From Bacteroidia bacterium (GTDB taxonomy: Bacteria > Bacteroidota > Bacteroidia > Palsa-965): a DNA stretch of 58,165 bases. The translations under genes were made by a program, and so were the position numbers. The stretch spans positions 1 through 58,165 of the forward strand of contig JAKLJE010000028.1 of assembly GCA_023151315.1 (NCBI GenBank). Direction: 5' to 3'. The notes beneath the pieces are model-generated. The model saw only the letters and a program-made list of their open reading frames with translations. It searched no databases and was not told where the DNA came from. Positions 1 through 7,829 of this stretch are shown here, piece by piece (position 1 is the first letter of the stretch; each line of letters starts with the position of its first letter).

Positions 1-53
1 CAGTTTAAGGGTGATTACTTTTTTTGTTTGCACTTTAAAAGTAACCCTTACTG
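1..53. repeat. Imperfect inverted repeat at the window edge
   Basis: TAAGGGT (6-12) pairs with ACCCTTA (44-50), and TACTTTT (16-22) pairs with AAAAGTA (37-43), leaving a 3-nt bulge. It lies 26 nt beyond the stop of the minus-strand methyltransferase, so it could be that gene's terminator hairpin or the end of an acquired segment. The window stops here, so the two cannot be separated. Confidence 0.5.
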
Positions 54-78
54 TCAGATTAAGTCGAAACTACTTCAA

Positions 79-1551
79 TTAAACTCTAGTTTGCAAGTTA
101 GACGCGAAATGTGAAATATCTGTTTCAGTTTCTTTTGAAAGGTCTAATTCTCTAAATAAAATTTCGTCAATTTTTTTAACATAACTACAAGCTTCTTTTG
201 GTTCTACCTTTTTATTGTAAGCTTCTTTAGCAATTAACTCAAGTGAGTCTTTCACTTTTTTGCTTAGTTCAATTACTGGAATTTTTGAAACATAACCAGA
301 AGTCACCATATTTGAACGAATTAAAACACCTCTTACGATATAAGTAACTAAACTACTATTTAGATAAGCAAGTAACCACCAAATATCTTTTTTATCACAA
401 AATATATTTGCGTTTACTCCATAAGTTGAGCCCTTTGGGAGATAACACGCACTGAACGGTAAACCCATAGAGGAACAAGTAATACCCTCTTGCAACATGT
501 AAGACTTGTTGCGAACCATGAAATTTTTAATTTCCTTATCGAATTTTAAATACTCATTAGTTAAATAACCATCTTGCTCACAAAAGAATTTTCTTGTGCC
601 AGGATTCTTATAAAATGGAATTTCGAATCCTTCCTTTTTCTCTTTAGAAATATATTTACTATCTGAGCCGGTAGATATACCTGTAATACATTTGAATTTT
701 TCTCCAATTCTTGGAGATTTGAAAAGGTCTTGGATTTCAGAGGGAATATCAATTACGAATTCAAATTGTTTTTCTCCGCTTACGCTTACGATGTTTTCCA
801 GTTCAGTTTCAATAAATGCTTCCTCTTCCAATTTGTTTTTTAGGTCTTCCTTATTCTTTGGTCTGTTTAATGTTTTTACTTTTTTTTGATACTTCTTGCC
901 TTTTTGCAGAATCATAATACACGTTCGTACGTCTGCTTTTTGTTCCCAAAACAAGCTTGTTGGGCATAAAATAAGATAATGAATTGAACACTCCTCTAAA
1001 ATTTGCTTTCTCAAAGGATTGTGCATTCTTGCTGTTAAAAAACTGTCTGCACTAATTATTGCTATTAAAGCACCATCTTTAGCACTGTCAATGATAGCGG
1101 AAATAAACATTGAATACATGTTGTGTACTCCAATGCTTTCAAAAACATTGTTTAATTCCTTTTTATTATTTTTAATATAATCAACTTCATGACAGTTGTA
1201 CGGAGGATTAGCAATATAATAGTCGTACTCTAAATTGATTTTCTGGTCAAAAATAAGTCCTATTTTATTTCTCTTATAAAAGTCAATAAAGTCATCTTCG
1301 ATGAAATTGCAATAAAAGTGGTCGCCATGATTATGAATGTCGATGCCATCTATTTCTATATTTGAATCATAAAATTCCTTTATCATTTCTTCTTTACCAA
1401 CACAGGGGTCAAGAGCAGTTTTACCATTTGGATTGATGTTCAACATTTTTTTTGTCATGAATGTTGAAATAAAATTAGGTGTTGAATAGTAGCCTAATTC
1501 TCTTCTGTCAAGACCATTCTCTATGACAATTGTTTTTTCAAACCTTCCCAT
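79..1551 (-). CDS. N6-adenine DNA methyltransferase (Eco57I/TaqI-like)
   Basis: This 490-residue protein is a SAM-dependent DNA methyltransferase of the N6-adenine class. The amino-methylation motif NPPY is at residues 115-118, and a motif-I-like DPCVG stretch is near 48-52, following the FxxP-like STPNF of motif X. The C-terminal half, from about residue 285, resembles target-recognition regions of Eco57I/TaqI-type enzymes. No nuclease motif (PD-ExK) was recognised, so it may be the modification half of a system whose restriction gene lies beyond the left edge. Its ATG overlaps the last 14 nt of the upstream XRE regulator, so the two are probably translationally coupled. The coding sequence is visibly more AT-rich than the rest of the window, which suggests horizontal acquisition. 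The family call is firm; the specificity is unknown. Confidence 0.85.
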   Translation of the reverse strand: MGRFEKTIVIENGLDRRELGYYSTPNFISTFMTKKMLNINPNGKTALDPCVGKEEMIKEFYDSNIEIDGIDIHNHGDHFYCNFIEDDFIDFYKRNKIGLIFDQKINLEYDYYIANPPYNCHEVDYIKNNKKELNNVFESIGVHNMYSMFISAIIDSAKDGALIAIISADSFLTARMHNPLRKQILEECSIHYLILCPTSLFWEQKADVRTCIMILQKGKKYQKKVKTLNRPKNKEDLKNKLEEEAFIETELENIVSVSGEKQFEFVIDIPSEIQDLFKSPRIGEKFKCITGISTGSDSKYISKEKKEGFEIPFYKNPGTRKFFCEQDGYLTNEYLKFDKEIKNFMVRNKSYMLQEGITCSSMGLPFSACYLPKGSTYGVNANIFCDKKDIWWLLAYLNSSLVTYIVRGVLIRSNMVTSGYVSKIPVIELSKKVKDSLELIAKEAYNKKVEPKEACSYVKKIDEILFRELDLSKETETDISHFASNLQTRV

Positions 1552-1849
1552 TTTTTGTTGATTTTAGATATTTAACTTTCTGTTCGGCAACTTTTAAGGC
1601 TTGAGTAGCAAAATCCTCATCAGAAATTTCGTAAGCTATTTTGTCGCTTATGAATTGAATCATTAATTCTTGTTCGTCAAGTGATAAAATTTCAGCAAGT
1701 TTTATTATGTTTTCCTTGGAAGGTTTTCTTTCACCTCTTTCTATTTTGCTCAATATCGCCTGATCTATATCAACATGAGCTGCCACTTGTCTTAACAATA
1801 AGCCAAGAGTTTCACGTTTAGTCTTTATTATTTGTCCGCCTGTTTGCAT
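1538..1849 (-). CDS. XRE-family helix-turn-helix regulator (controller-like)
   Basis: A 103-residue protein with an N-terminal HTH_3 domain at about residues 10-62; the helix-turn-helix includes VAAHVDIDQAILSKIERG. A helical tail follows. It sits directly upstream of the DNA methyltransferase and overlaps it by 14 nt, the usual arrangement of a controller protein in an acquired restriction-modification cassette. Its own upstream region carries three TTGAC half-sites and one inverted GTCAA within 44 bp (1867-1910), a plausible autoregulatory operator. Its binding specificity and the controller role are inferred. It shares the AT-rich composition of its neighbour. Confidence 0.85.
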   Translation of the reverse strand: MQTGGQIIKTKRETLGLLLRQVAAHVDIDQAILSKIERGERKPSKENIIKLAEILSLDEQELMIQFISDKIAYEISDEDFATQALKVAEQKVKYLKSTKNGKV

Positions 1850-1866
1850 TTAGCTGATATATTAAC

Positions 1867-1910
1867 TTGACAATATATGTCAAATATATTTTGTCAAATA
1901 GAAAAGTCAA
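1867..1910 (-). promoter_or_regulatory. Candidate operator/promoter of the XRE-methyltransferase pair
   Basis: On the minus strand three TTGAC motifs occur at 13-14 nt spacing, followed by an inverted GTCAA. TTGACAATATATGTCAA (1867-1883) is a near-perfect palindrome. The cluster lies 18-61 nt upstream of the regulator's ATG, where an autoregulating XRE protein would bind. No experimental support. Confidence 0.5.
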
Positions 1911-2089
1911 AATTGTTCGGGGATACTTTTCAACAGTCGAGGAGGGGGGAGTTTTCGCTCTTCTGGTTTGCGAAGTGTCGACTTCTGGGAAGGGCAAAAC
2001 CAAATGTGCTAAAATGTGCGGTAGGCTTTTTATTCTGTCGGTGGATGTCGTACTGTCGGTCTGTTAGGATTGCTTGTAACGTTTTGCGG

Positions 2090-2146
2090 ATTGGCGCCGC
2101 GCGCTTTTCCTTTGAACTAATATACGTTAAAGCGCGTGGAGCCAAT
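2090..2146. repeat. Long imperfect hairpin (attC-like or MITE-like)
   Basis: Positions 2090-2107 pair with 2129-2146: 18 positions with one mismatch (2096/2140) and one G-T pair (2099/2137), around a loop of 21 nt. TAAC (2077-2080) and GTTA (2152-2155) flank the stem symmetrically, and GTTAAGT (2152-2158) fits the GTTRRRY core of integron attC sites. The left core matches the attC consensus poorly, so this is a resemblance only. Confidence 0.5.
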
Positions 2147-2170
2147 GTTCTGTTAAGTGCTGTGTCACGT

Positions 2171-2443
2171 CTAGAACCAGTATTTGTTCATTGCAACCAA
2201 AAATGGTAATTCGGTTACCGGAAATCCTGACGCAGACCCAATTACTGAATCAATTGTACAATTTGCGCATAATGCAGTTGCACCTTGCGGATTATTCTCG
2301 TCAATCCACATCTTGATTTTACTTGGGTGATAAGTAAATTGGCAATAAAAGCAACCGCAGGCTGTGCTTTTTAGAATTTCCTCCTTATGCAAACTGGAAT
2401 GTTTGTGAGCTTCTACTAAGAACTCAACGCTATATTCACTCAT
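2171..2443 (-). CDS. Small cytoplasmic protein with two CxxC pairs
   Basis: A 90-residue protein without a signal peptide. Cys29, Cys31 and Cys34 (ACGCFYC) and Cys59/Cys62 (CANC) form two clusters typical of a zinc ribbon. The conserved-looking core GATALC...DSVIG recalls a family annotated simply as 'cytoplasmic protein'; its function is unknown. The frame is open further upstream from a TTG at 2464, but the ATG at 2443 gives the family-like start MSEYS. It stands apart from its neighbours, next to the acquired methyltransferase island, and is AT-rich like it. Zinc binding is inferred from the cysteine spacing alone. Confidence 0.7.
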   Translation of the reverse strand: MSEYSVEFLVEAHKHSSLHKEEILKSTACGCFYCQFTYHPSKIKMWIDENNPQGATALCANCTIDSVIGSASGFPVTELPFLVAMNKYWF

Positions 2444-2520
2444 AAGTATAATTTTTACAATCAACAGAATCTGTCAATATTGAACTTAACTAAATGCTAA
2501 GCCTCAAAACGGATCACTAA

Positions 2521-3816
2521 TCACAGCACGCCCGCCTGATCAAAAACAATCTTCAATTCCATGGCACCGCCCTTGTCGAAAATAGGGAAGAAGCCGCAGC
2601 CTTTGGCTTGTTCGGTGATTTCATCAGCAATGTAGACTGCGATCATCACGTTGTCAGAAGTGCTCACGGTGTAGAATGCTCCTTTCACGCCTTGTTCCAT
2701 TAAAGCCTGATTGACAAAGTCAACAATGTACGGAGACACAAGTCCGTTCTGCAGCTCCATTTCCTTGTCGTAGTTCACTCCATTGAACGTAAAGCTCACG
2801 TGATGAATGTTCGTGTTACCGATGCGCTCATCGCTCACAAATCTCGGTTTGAAATTGCCACGTGAAGCTTCTGCAAGCGCATTGATAGCATCTTCGAAAG
2901 GATTGTAATCGTTCAATGTATCCAGACTGATGTGACAGAAGAACGTATCTGCGAAATCAAGAATCTGCTCCTGGCTGTAAATGGATGTTTGCTTTACGTC
3001 TTCCACTACACGATCAAACAGTTTCTCTGTTCCCTGACCGAAAATGCCGGACTTTGAAAGCTTGTTGAGCTCATCATCGACTTTTTTAGTAGAGTAGATG
3101 TCGAATTCTTTTTCAGGTTCGAGCATCAGTTGTGTAATCGTGAGCAAAGTATCAGCCTGTTGCTTGGTCAGACGTATCAAGCCCATTCTTTCGTAATCGA
3201 GATTGCCAAGGAAATCATCGTCTCCGAATGCCCTGCACGTATCGCAGTAAAAGTTGACCAGAAACAAGCGCGTATCCATTGCTGAATCTGCCATCATCGT
3301 ATTGTACATGCGGTAATAGAATTCATCCACCGGCCAATCTGAGAAGCAATAGAGCTGACGTTCGTAAACCGCGTTTCCGAATTTCTGGCTCGTAACGATC
3401 CACATCGTATCGAGTGATTTATCCGCTTTCTTTTCGGTAACATAACGAGATTTAATATCCGAAGCTTTCAGATCCGGATAACGATTGCCAATGGAATCGT
3501 TGATAATCGAGTACATTTCATGCGGTGCGCGTCCTTCCAATGAAAGATCGATGTGCATCAAGTCGCCGGATGCAATCATCAAATCCGCCATTCCGTTCAT
3601 CTGATCCTTGCGGTACAATTCGATCAATGAATCCAGTTCCTTCTCATTGTACTTCTTGAGAAATCCGTTGCGGCGTAATTTCATTACACCATCGCGGAAC
3701 GGATCCGACTGAACGGTTGCGACGGAATCACTTTTATTGTCGTTCTTATTATCACCGCAGGAAGTGAATACAAGACCGGAAATTGAAAGGCAGGCAAGAA
3801 GGTAATACTTCTTCAT
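2521..3816 (-). CDS. Putative lipoprotein of unknown function (431 aa)
   Basis: Starts with a lipoprotein signal peptide: a positive N-terminus, a hydrophobic stretch, then the lipobox VFTSC with Cys20. The mature part is acidic and mixed alpha/beta and contains a CDTC motif near residue 190. No known domain was recognised. It lies 8 nt downstream of a second lipoprotein on the same strand, so the two are probably one transcript and may act together in the periplasm or at the outer membrane. Calling it real rests on the length, the codon use, the clean signal peptide and the tight spacing. Confidence 0.75.
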   Translation of the reverse strand: MKKYYLLACLSISGLVFTSCGDNKNDNKSDSVATVQSDPFRDGVMKLRRNGFLKKYNEKELDSLIELYRKDQMNGMADLMIASGDLMHIDLSLEGRAPHEMYSIINDSIGNRYPDLKASDIKSRYVTEKKADKSLDTMWIVTSQKFGNAVYERQLYCFSDWPVDEFYYRMYNTMMADSAMDTRLFLVNFYCDTCRAFGDDDFLGNLDYERMGLIRLTKQQADTLLTITQLMLEPEKEFDIYSTKKVDDELNKLSKSGIFGQGTEKLFDRVVEDVKQTSIYSQEQILDFADTFFCHISLDTLNDYNPFEDAINALAEASRGNFKPRFVSDERIGNTNIHHVSFTFNGVNYDKEMELQNGLVSPYIVDFVNQALMEQGVKGAFYTVSTSDNVMIAVYIADEITEQAKGCGFFPIFDKGGAMELKIVFDQAGVL

Positions 3817-3824
3817 ATCGGAGG

Positions 3825-4460
3825 TTAATGTGATTCGTTATACTGGCTGTAATAGGCTTCGAAAGCTTCCATCATATCGCCCCACGTGAAAATTTCCTTT
3901 TGAGGTACGGGATAGGTTCTGGCGAAACCTGAGAACGCATTCCATTCGGGTTCTGTCATGCCGAGCTTTCCGAATGTTGGTTTCATAGTCGGCAATTTGG
4001 ATGCATCAAACGGAATCGATCGTAAACTATCAAGTGTTGTTACTTGTACATGTAGCAAATAATAGCTTTCTGTGGTTTTGAATTCTTCCAGATGTTTCTT
4101 GAAGTCACCGTAAGTGATGTTGTTATTTCCTTTAACGCGCTCTTCACTCAGCCAGCTGGAAAGCAAATTCGGCACCACGTAACGAAAATCAAAACTGTCA
4201 ACACAGTAACGTAGTTCAGAAAGATCGTATTGCAACTGATCGAGTGAACTGTCTGCAGGAATTCTCTTTCTCAGAATGGAACAGTCATGTTTAACGATAA
4301 TCTGCTTTCCGGATGCATCCACAATTGTATCGGAGATGAAATCAGCGCTGTCAGCGATGACATCTTCAGCTGTATCAACAGCAACTTTATCCTTCGGTTC
4401 ATCATCACCGCAGGAAATGAGAAACAGGCTCAATGCGAAAATGCTCAGGAATCTGATCAT
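3825..4460 (-). CDS. Putative lipoprotein of unknown function (211 aa)
   Basis: Begins with a short lipoprotein signal peptide ending in the lipobox LISC (Cys17), followed by an acidic Asp-rich linker (about residues 18-50) and a folded region with many charged residues. No domain was recognised. It is the first gene of a two-lipoprotein unit: the next gene starts 8 nt after its stop. The start at 4460 is supported by the signal peptide directly after the methionine. Confidence 0.75.
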   Translation of the reverse strand: MIRFLSIFALSLFLISCGDDEPKDKVAVDTAEDVIADSADFISDTIVDASGKQIIVKHDCSILRKRIPADSSLDQLQYDLSELRYCVDSFDFRYVVPNLLSSWLSEERVKGNNNITYGDFKKHLEEFKTTESYYLLHVQVTTLDSLRSIPFDASKLPTMKPTFGKLGMTEPEWNAFSGFARTYPVPQKEIFTWGDMMEAFEAYYSQYNESH

Positions 4461-4527
4461 GGTTCAAATTTAACGGATTAACTGTACTGATAGTATAACG
4501 CCTGAAGGCTAAAAAGTCAGTTTCCGG

Positions 4528-6417
4528 TTAAATATTCTTACCGTGGTATTTCTTCCACCAGGTTTGGAAAACGATGAGTCCCCAGATTTTGGCAGCACTG
4601 TCGCCGGGATTTGTACTCATCAGTTGCTTTCTCAATTGAGCAATTGCTTTCGGATTGAAAAGTTGCTGTTGTTTGAGTAATGGCTTGCCAAGTAACTCCT
4701 CAATGAGCCCCTGAAGATCACCGCGGAACCAGTTCAGCAATGGAACTTCAAATCCCTGTTTTCTGCGGGCGAAGATTTCCGCAGGCAACAAATCGGCGCA
4801 AGCGTCTTTAAGGATCTTCTTGCGGTGTTTTCGGTCGATCTTATAATCTGATGGAAGCTGCATTACATATTCCACCAACTCATGATCGAGGAACGGTGAA
4901 CGCATTTCCAATCCGTGGCGCATGCTCATGGTGTCTGCTTTGATCAGCATATCGCCTTCAAGAACAATATTGAAATCGGCTCGCAAGACTGAATTGAAAT
5001 CGTCTTCATCTACATAATCGGGATCAAGATTTTCTCCTCCCCAATAAATTTCATCTTTATTCAGCAGAAGGTCCTGCATTTCTTTTAATGCATAAAATCC
5101 GGCCCATTCCCAATAGCGATCGGTTGCAGAAAGCTTCACGCCTTTGGAGAATTTCTTCATTTGCCGAACGAAGTTTCCCGTTTTAGAATTACGTGACCCC
5201 GGCAATGCATCCCACAACGGTTTGCCTGCTCGTGCGATGAGTTTTTTTAATCCGGCATTGCGCGCAATGTATTCAGCCGAATGCTTGTTGTAGCCTGCGA
5301 ACAATTCGTCAGCTCCGTCGCCTGAAAGCGCAACAGTGACATGTTTGCGTGTTTCACGACTGAGAATATATACTGCAAGAGCAGAAGAATCTGCAAATGG
5401 CATATCCAGATGATTAAGAAAATCATGCAATGCTTCAAGCAGATCTGCATTGCGGACTTGAAATACTTCGTGTCGTGAACCGATGTGTGTTGCCGCCATC
5501 CGGGCATAATTTGTTTCGTCGAAATGCGGCTCATCCGGAAAACCGATGGAGAAGGTGTGAAGATTTTTATTGTTGCGCATTGCCAATGCGGCAACTACGG
5601 ATGAATCAATTCCTCCGCTTAGAAAACTACCAAGTGGAACATCAGCAATCATGCGTCGCTCCACGGCTTTCTCCAGTAATTTTCTTACTTCCCACACTGC
5701 GGAATCGTAAGAAGGAGGTGTTTCAGATGTTACCGGCAATGAATACCACTGATCGCCATTGTAAGTGTCGTTGGTATCGCCGCTGTAAAACTCCATCCAG
5801 GTTCCGGGCGGCATTCGTGTGACTTTATCGACTAGCGCACTTCCGCTTGCAACGTAATTCAAATGAAGAAAATCGCTGATGGATTCCTGATTGATTTCCT
5901 GTTCCGGAATCACGGCCCAAATTGCAGCAGGTTCTGATGCAAATACAACGCTGTTCACATCGCGGCGAATGTAAAGAGGTTTTTCACCGTAACGGTCACG
6001 AGCGACAAACGTTGTTTCTGTTTCTGCATCATAAATGGCAAATGCGAAGAAACCATTGAGCTTCGGAAGCATTTCTTTCCCTTCGCGAATGAAAAGATTC
6101 AGCAATACTTCTGTGTCGCTGTTTGTTCGGAATACAATTCCGGAGTTTTCAAGTTCGATTCGCAATTCCCGGTAATTGAAAATCTCCCCGTTGAATACGA
6201 TGGTCCAGCGTTTATCTGCAGAATGGAAAGGTTGTGATGCGGCCGCTGTGGTGTCGATGATTGCGAGACGTGTATGTCCTAAGGTGACGTTACGTTCTGT
6301 GTAGATTCCGTTTCCGTCAGGTCCGCGATGCAGCAAAGCATTCACCGCATCTCCGATTTTCGTAAGATGTTGCTTTCCTTCTTCAGTGAAGGCAATGATG
6401 CCGGTGATGCCGCACAT
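4528..6417 (-). CDS. asnB: Asparagine synthase (glutamine-hydrolysing)
   Basis: A 629-residue asparagine synthetase B, which converts aspartate, glutamine and ATP to asparagine in the cytoplasm. The N-terminal class-II glutaminase domain starts with the catalytic Cys2 (MCGITG). Supporting residues include Arg50 (HTRLAI), FNGE at 75-78 and Asp101. The synthetase domain has the PP-loop SGGIDSS at 267-273 and the downstream motif LSGDGADELFAGY. Length and motifs fit the long AsnB type common in Bacteroidota; a paralogue acting in polysaccharide synthesis is possible but nothing nearby supports it. Directly upstream, 6423-6477 is a degenerate heptamer array reading TAGACNT on the plus strand, so the 5' untranslated region is itself repeat DNA. 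Confidence 0.93.
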   Translation of the reverse strand: MCGITGIIAFTEEGKQHLTKIGDAVNALLHRGPDGNGIYTERNVTLGHTRLAIIDTTAAASQPFHSADKRWTIVFNGEIFNYRELRIELENSGIVFRTNSDTEVLLNLFIREGKEMLPKLNGFFAFAIYDAETETTFVARDRYGEKPLYIRRDVNSVVFASEPAAIWAVIPEQEINQESISDFLHLNYVASGSALVDKVTRMPPGTWMEFYSGDTNDTYNGDQWYSLPVTSETPPSYDSAVWEVRKLLEKAVERRMIADVPLGSFLSGGIDSSVVAALAMRNNKNLHTFSIGFPDEPHFDETNYARMAATHIGSRHEVFQVRNADLLEALHDFLNHLDMPFADSSALAVYILSRETRKHVTVALSGDGADELFAGYNKHSAEYIARNAGLKKLIARAGKPLWDALPGSRNSKTGNFVRQMKKFSKGVKLSATDRYWEWAGFYALKEMQDLLLNKDEIYWGGENLDPDYVDEDDFNSVLRADFNIVLEGDMLIKADTMSMRHGLEMRSPFLDHELVEYVMQLPSDYKIDRKHRKKILKDACADLLPAEIFARRKQGFEVPLLNWFRGDLQGLIEELLGKPLLKQQQLFNPKAIAQLRKQLMSTNPGDSAAKIWGLIVFQTWWKKYHGKNI

Positions 6418-6422
6418 TCTGC

Positions 6423-6477
6423 AGACTTTAAACCTTTGACTTTAGACTTTAGTTAGACAATCGACGTTTGACTTTAG
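6423..6477. repeat. Degenerate heptamer array (TAGACTT type)
   Basis: Repeats of TGACTTT/AGACTTT/TTAGACA in loose 7-nt phase, immediately upstream of the asnB start. The orientation is opposite to the array at 6556-6580 at the other end of the same spacer, so the asnB-ridA gap is bounded by inverted copies of one repeat family. Confidence 0.65.
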
Positions 6478-6555
6478 AAAATTGGTGTAAACGAGTTCAA
6501 TTAACTAGGAATGACTCTTTTGATTTTACGCAAATTATTCAATCTACTTGCGGCC

Positions 6556-6580
6556 TCTAACGTCTAATGTCTAACGTCTA
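6556..6580. repeat. Heptamer stop array at the ridA 3' end
   Basis: Three and a half copies of TCTAANG in perfect 7-nt phase. The last TCTA supplies the complement of the ridA stop codon (TAG, 6578-6580). The plus strand carries TAA, and the minus strand TAG, once per unit. Confidence 0.85.
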
Positions 6581-6952
6581 TTTTAAAGCAATTACACTAA
6601 TCTCCACCTTCACATCAAGAGGCAAGCGCGAAACTTCAACTGTTTCACGTGCAGGAAAATCTCCTGTGAAACGTGATCCGTAAATCCCATTGACTGTTGC
6701 GAAGTCGTTCAGGTCTTTCAGAAAAATTGTTGTCTTCACAACATTCGAAAAATCCATTCCTGCATCAGTAAGAATTGCGTTCAGATTATTCATTACCTGT
6801 TCGGCTTGTGCTGCTACATCAGCGGGAATTTCTCCGCTCACCGGATGTTTACCAACCTGACCGGAAACAAATAGCATGTTGCCGTGCATTACAGCGTGAC
6901 TGTATGGACCGATAGGAGCAGGAGCACCTGAAGAAGTGATGATCTTTTTCAT
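6578..6952 (-). CDS. ridA: RidA family enamine/imine deaminase
   Basis: A 124-residue protein of the RidA/YjgF/UK114 family, which hydrolyses reactive 2-aminoacrylate-type enamines and imines made by PLP enzymes. Visible family features are the IGPYSHAV start, the GQVG strand and the C-terminal ARETVEVSRLPLDVKVEI with the conserved substrate-binding Arg and the Glu near the end. The frame stays open upstream into the CPBP gene, but the ATG at 6952 gives the normal family length. It lies about 80 nt downstream of the CPBP gene on the same strand. Its TAG stop is the first unit of a heptamer array. Confidence 0.93.
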   Translation of the reverse strand: MKKIITSSGAPAPIGPYSHAVMHGNMLFVSGQVGKHPVSGEIPADVAAQAEQVMNNLNAILTDAGMDFSNVVKTTIFLKDLNDFATVNGIYGSRFTGDFPARETVEVSRLPLDVKVEISVIALK

Positions 6953-7032
6953 AATTATTGATTTGTCCAAATATCGGGAAATACTTCCCGAAATGGTGTT
7001 TGTTGATGTCGATTTTGACTGAGAAATATCAC

Positions 7033-7827
7033 TCAATGTCTGGCCAAAGCCATGAGATCCATGGTGATCGCAACGGAGTAATGAATCAGAACGCCCAGAA
7101 GGACAGAACGGCTTTTCATACTCAGTGTTCCCAATACAATTCCAGCTATGATCGCTGCAATTGTTTCCGGCATGGGTTTTCCGAAATGAATCATGCAATA
7201 CGGAATTGTCATGATGAAGATGCTCAGAAATCCGAACGACTTACGAGTTCCTAATGTGATGAAACCGCGAAAGAAAAATTCAAGTGCGAGAAACTGCACG
7301 AAATACACCGCTTCCCAGATAATGAAATTCGGCCAAATACCTTCATCAGGTCGCATTTTGTAAAACGGATAACGACTCTGAAAACTCGCCGTGCCGCTGA
7401 AGTAATAAACCAGCGGAATCATGATGAACAGCATGAGCACATACAGTTGCCAGCCTTGCAATGAGCCTCGCAGTCGTAAGCCCATTTCCGACAAAGGAAT
7501 TTTGAAAGCGAATCGCGTAATGAAAACAGGAATAATCAGATAAACTACAATGATTGTTCCTGCCCACCAGATCAGAGAATGCAGTTGTGCATTGTTGTTG
7601 ATGGCAATGAAATCACTGATGCTCTGCGCGATGGAATGAAAACCGATTTCTCGTAATGTGCTTGCCGCGAAAACCGGATTGCCCCAATATTCCACGATGG
7701 ATAGTCCGAGCGCTGTCCAGATCAGAATTACAATTGTGCGCACATGATCTTTCAACGAAGGCGGATTCTGAAGCCAAGCTCTGTTTTCGTCGGTCCACGT
7801 ATCGCGGAAGAGGCTGATGATCTTCAC
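7033..7827 (-). CDS. CPBP-family intramembrane metalloprotease-like protein
   Basis: A 264-residue polytopic membrane protein with about six to eight hydrophobic helices. The Abi/CPBP motifs are present in altered form: Glu183-x3-Arg187 (LEFFFRG) where the family usually has a Glu-Glu pair, His214 in MIHFGKP, and His249 in LIHYS. The second and third motifs would supply metal ligands. Whether it is an active protease is uncertain because one Glu of motif 1 is replaced. It starts 2 nt after the tsaD stop, so it is cotranscribed with tsaD. The role is unknown. Confidence 0.8.
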   Translation of the reverse strand: MKIISLFRDTWTDENRAWLQNPPSLKDHVRTIVILIWTALGLSIVEYWGNPVFAASTLREIGFHSIAQSISDFIAINNNAQLHSLIWWAGTIIVVYLIIPVFITRFAFKIPLSEMGLRLRGSLQGWQLYVLMLFIMIPLVYYFSGTASFQSRYPFYKMRPDEGIWPNFIIWEAVYFVQFLALEFFFRGFITLGTRKSFGFLSIFIMTIPYCMIHFGKPMPETIAAIIAGIVLGTLSMKSRSVLLGVLIHYSVAITMDLMALARH

Positions 7828-7829
7828 AA

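Larger units (their letters stand above)
1850..2170. other. Gene-free 321-bp spacer
   Basis: This spacer separates the XRE gene from the small CxxC protein. It holds the TTGAC operator cluster at 1867-1910 and the long imperfect hairpin at 2090-2146. Open frames exist on both strands, but their Cys/Arg-rich translations show no domain, so no gene is called. Confidence 0.6.

Noticed and set aside
1877-2209. 110-codon plus-strand frame in the spacer after the XRE gene
   Set aside because: Cys/Arg-rich translation without domain; it overlaps the operator cluster, the long hairpin and the end of the small CxxC gene.
6953-7198. N-terminal extension of RidA
   Set aside because: The extra codons overlap the CPBP gene and have no family similarity; RidA proteins start at the MKK...GPYS segment.
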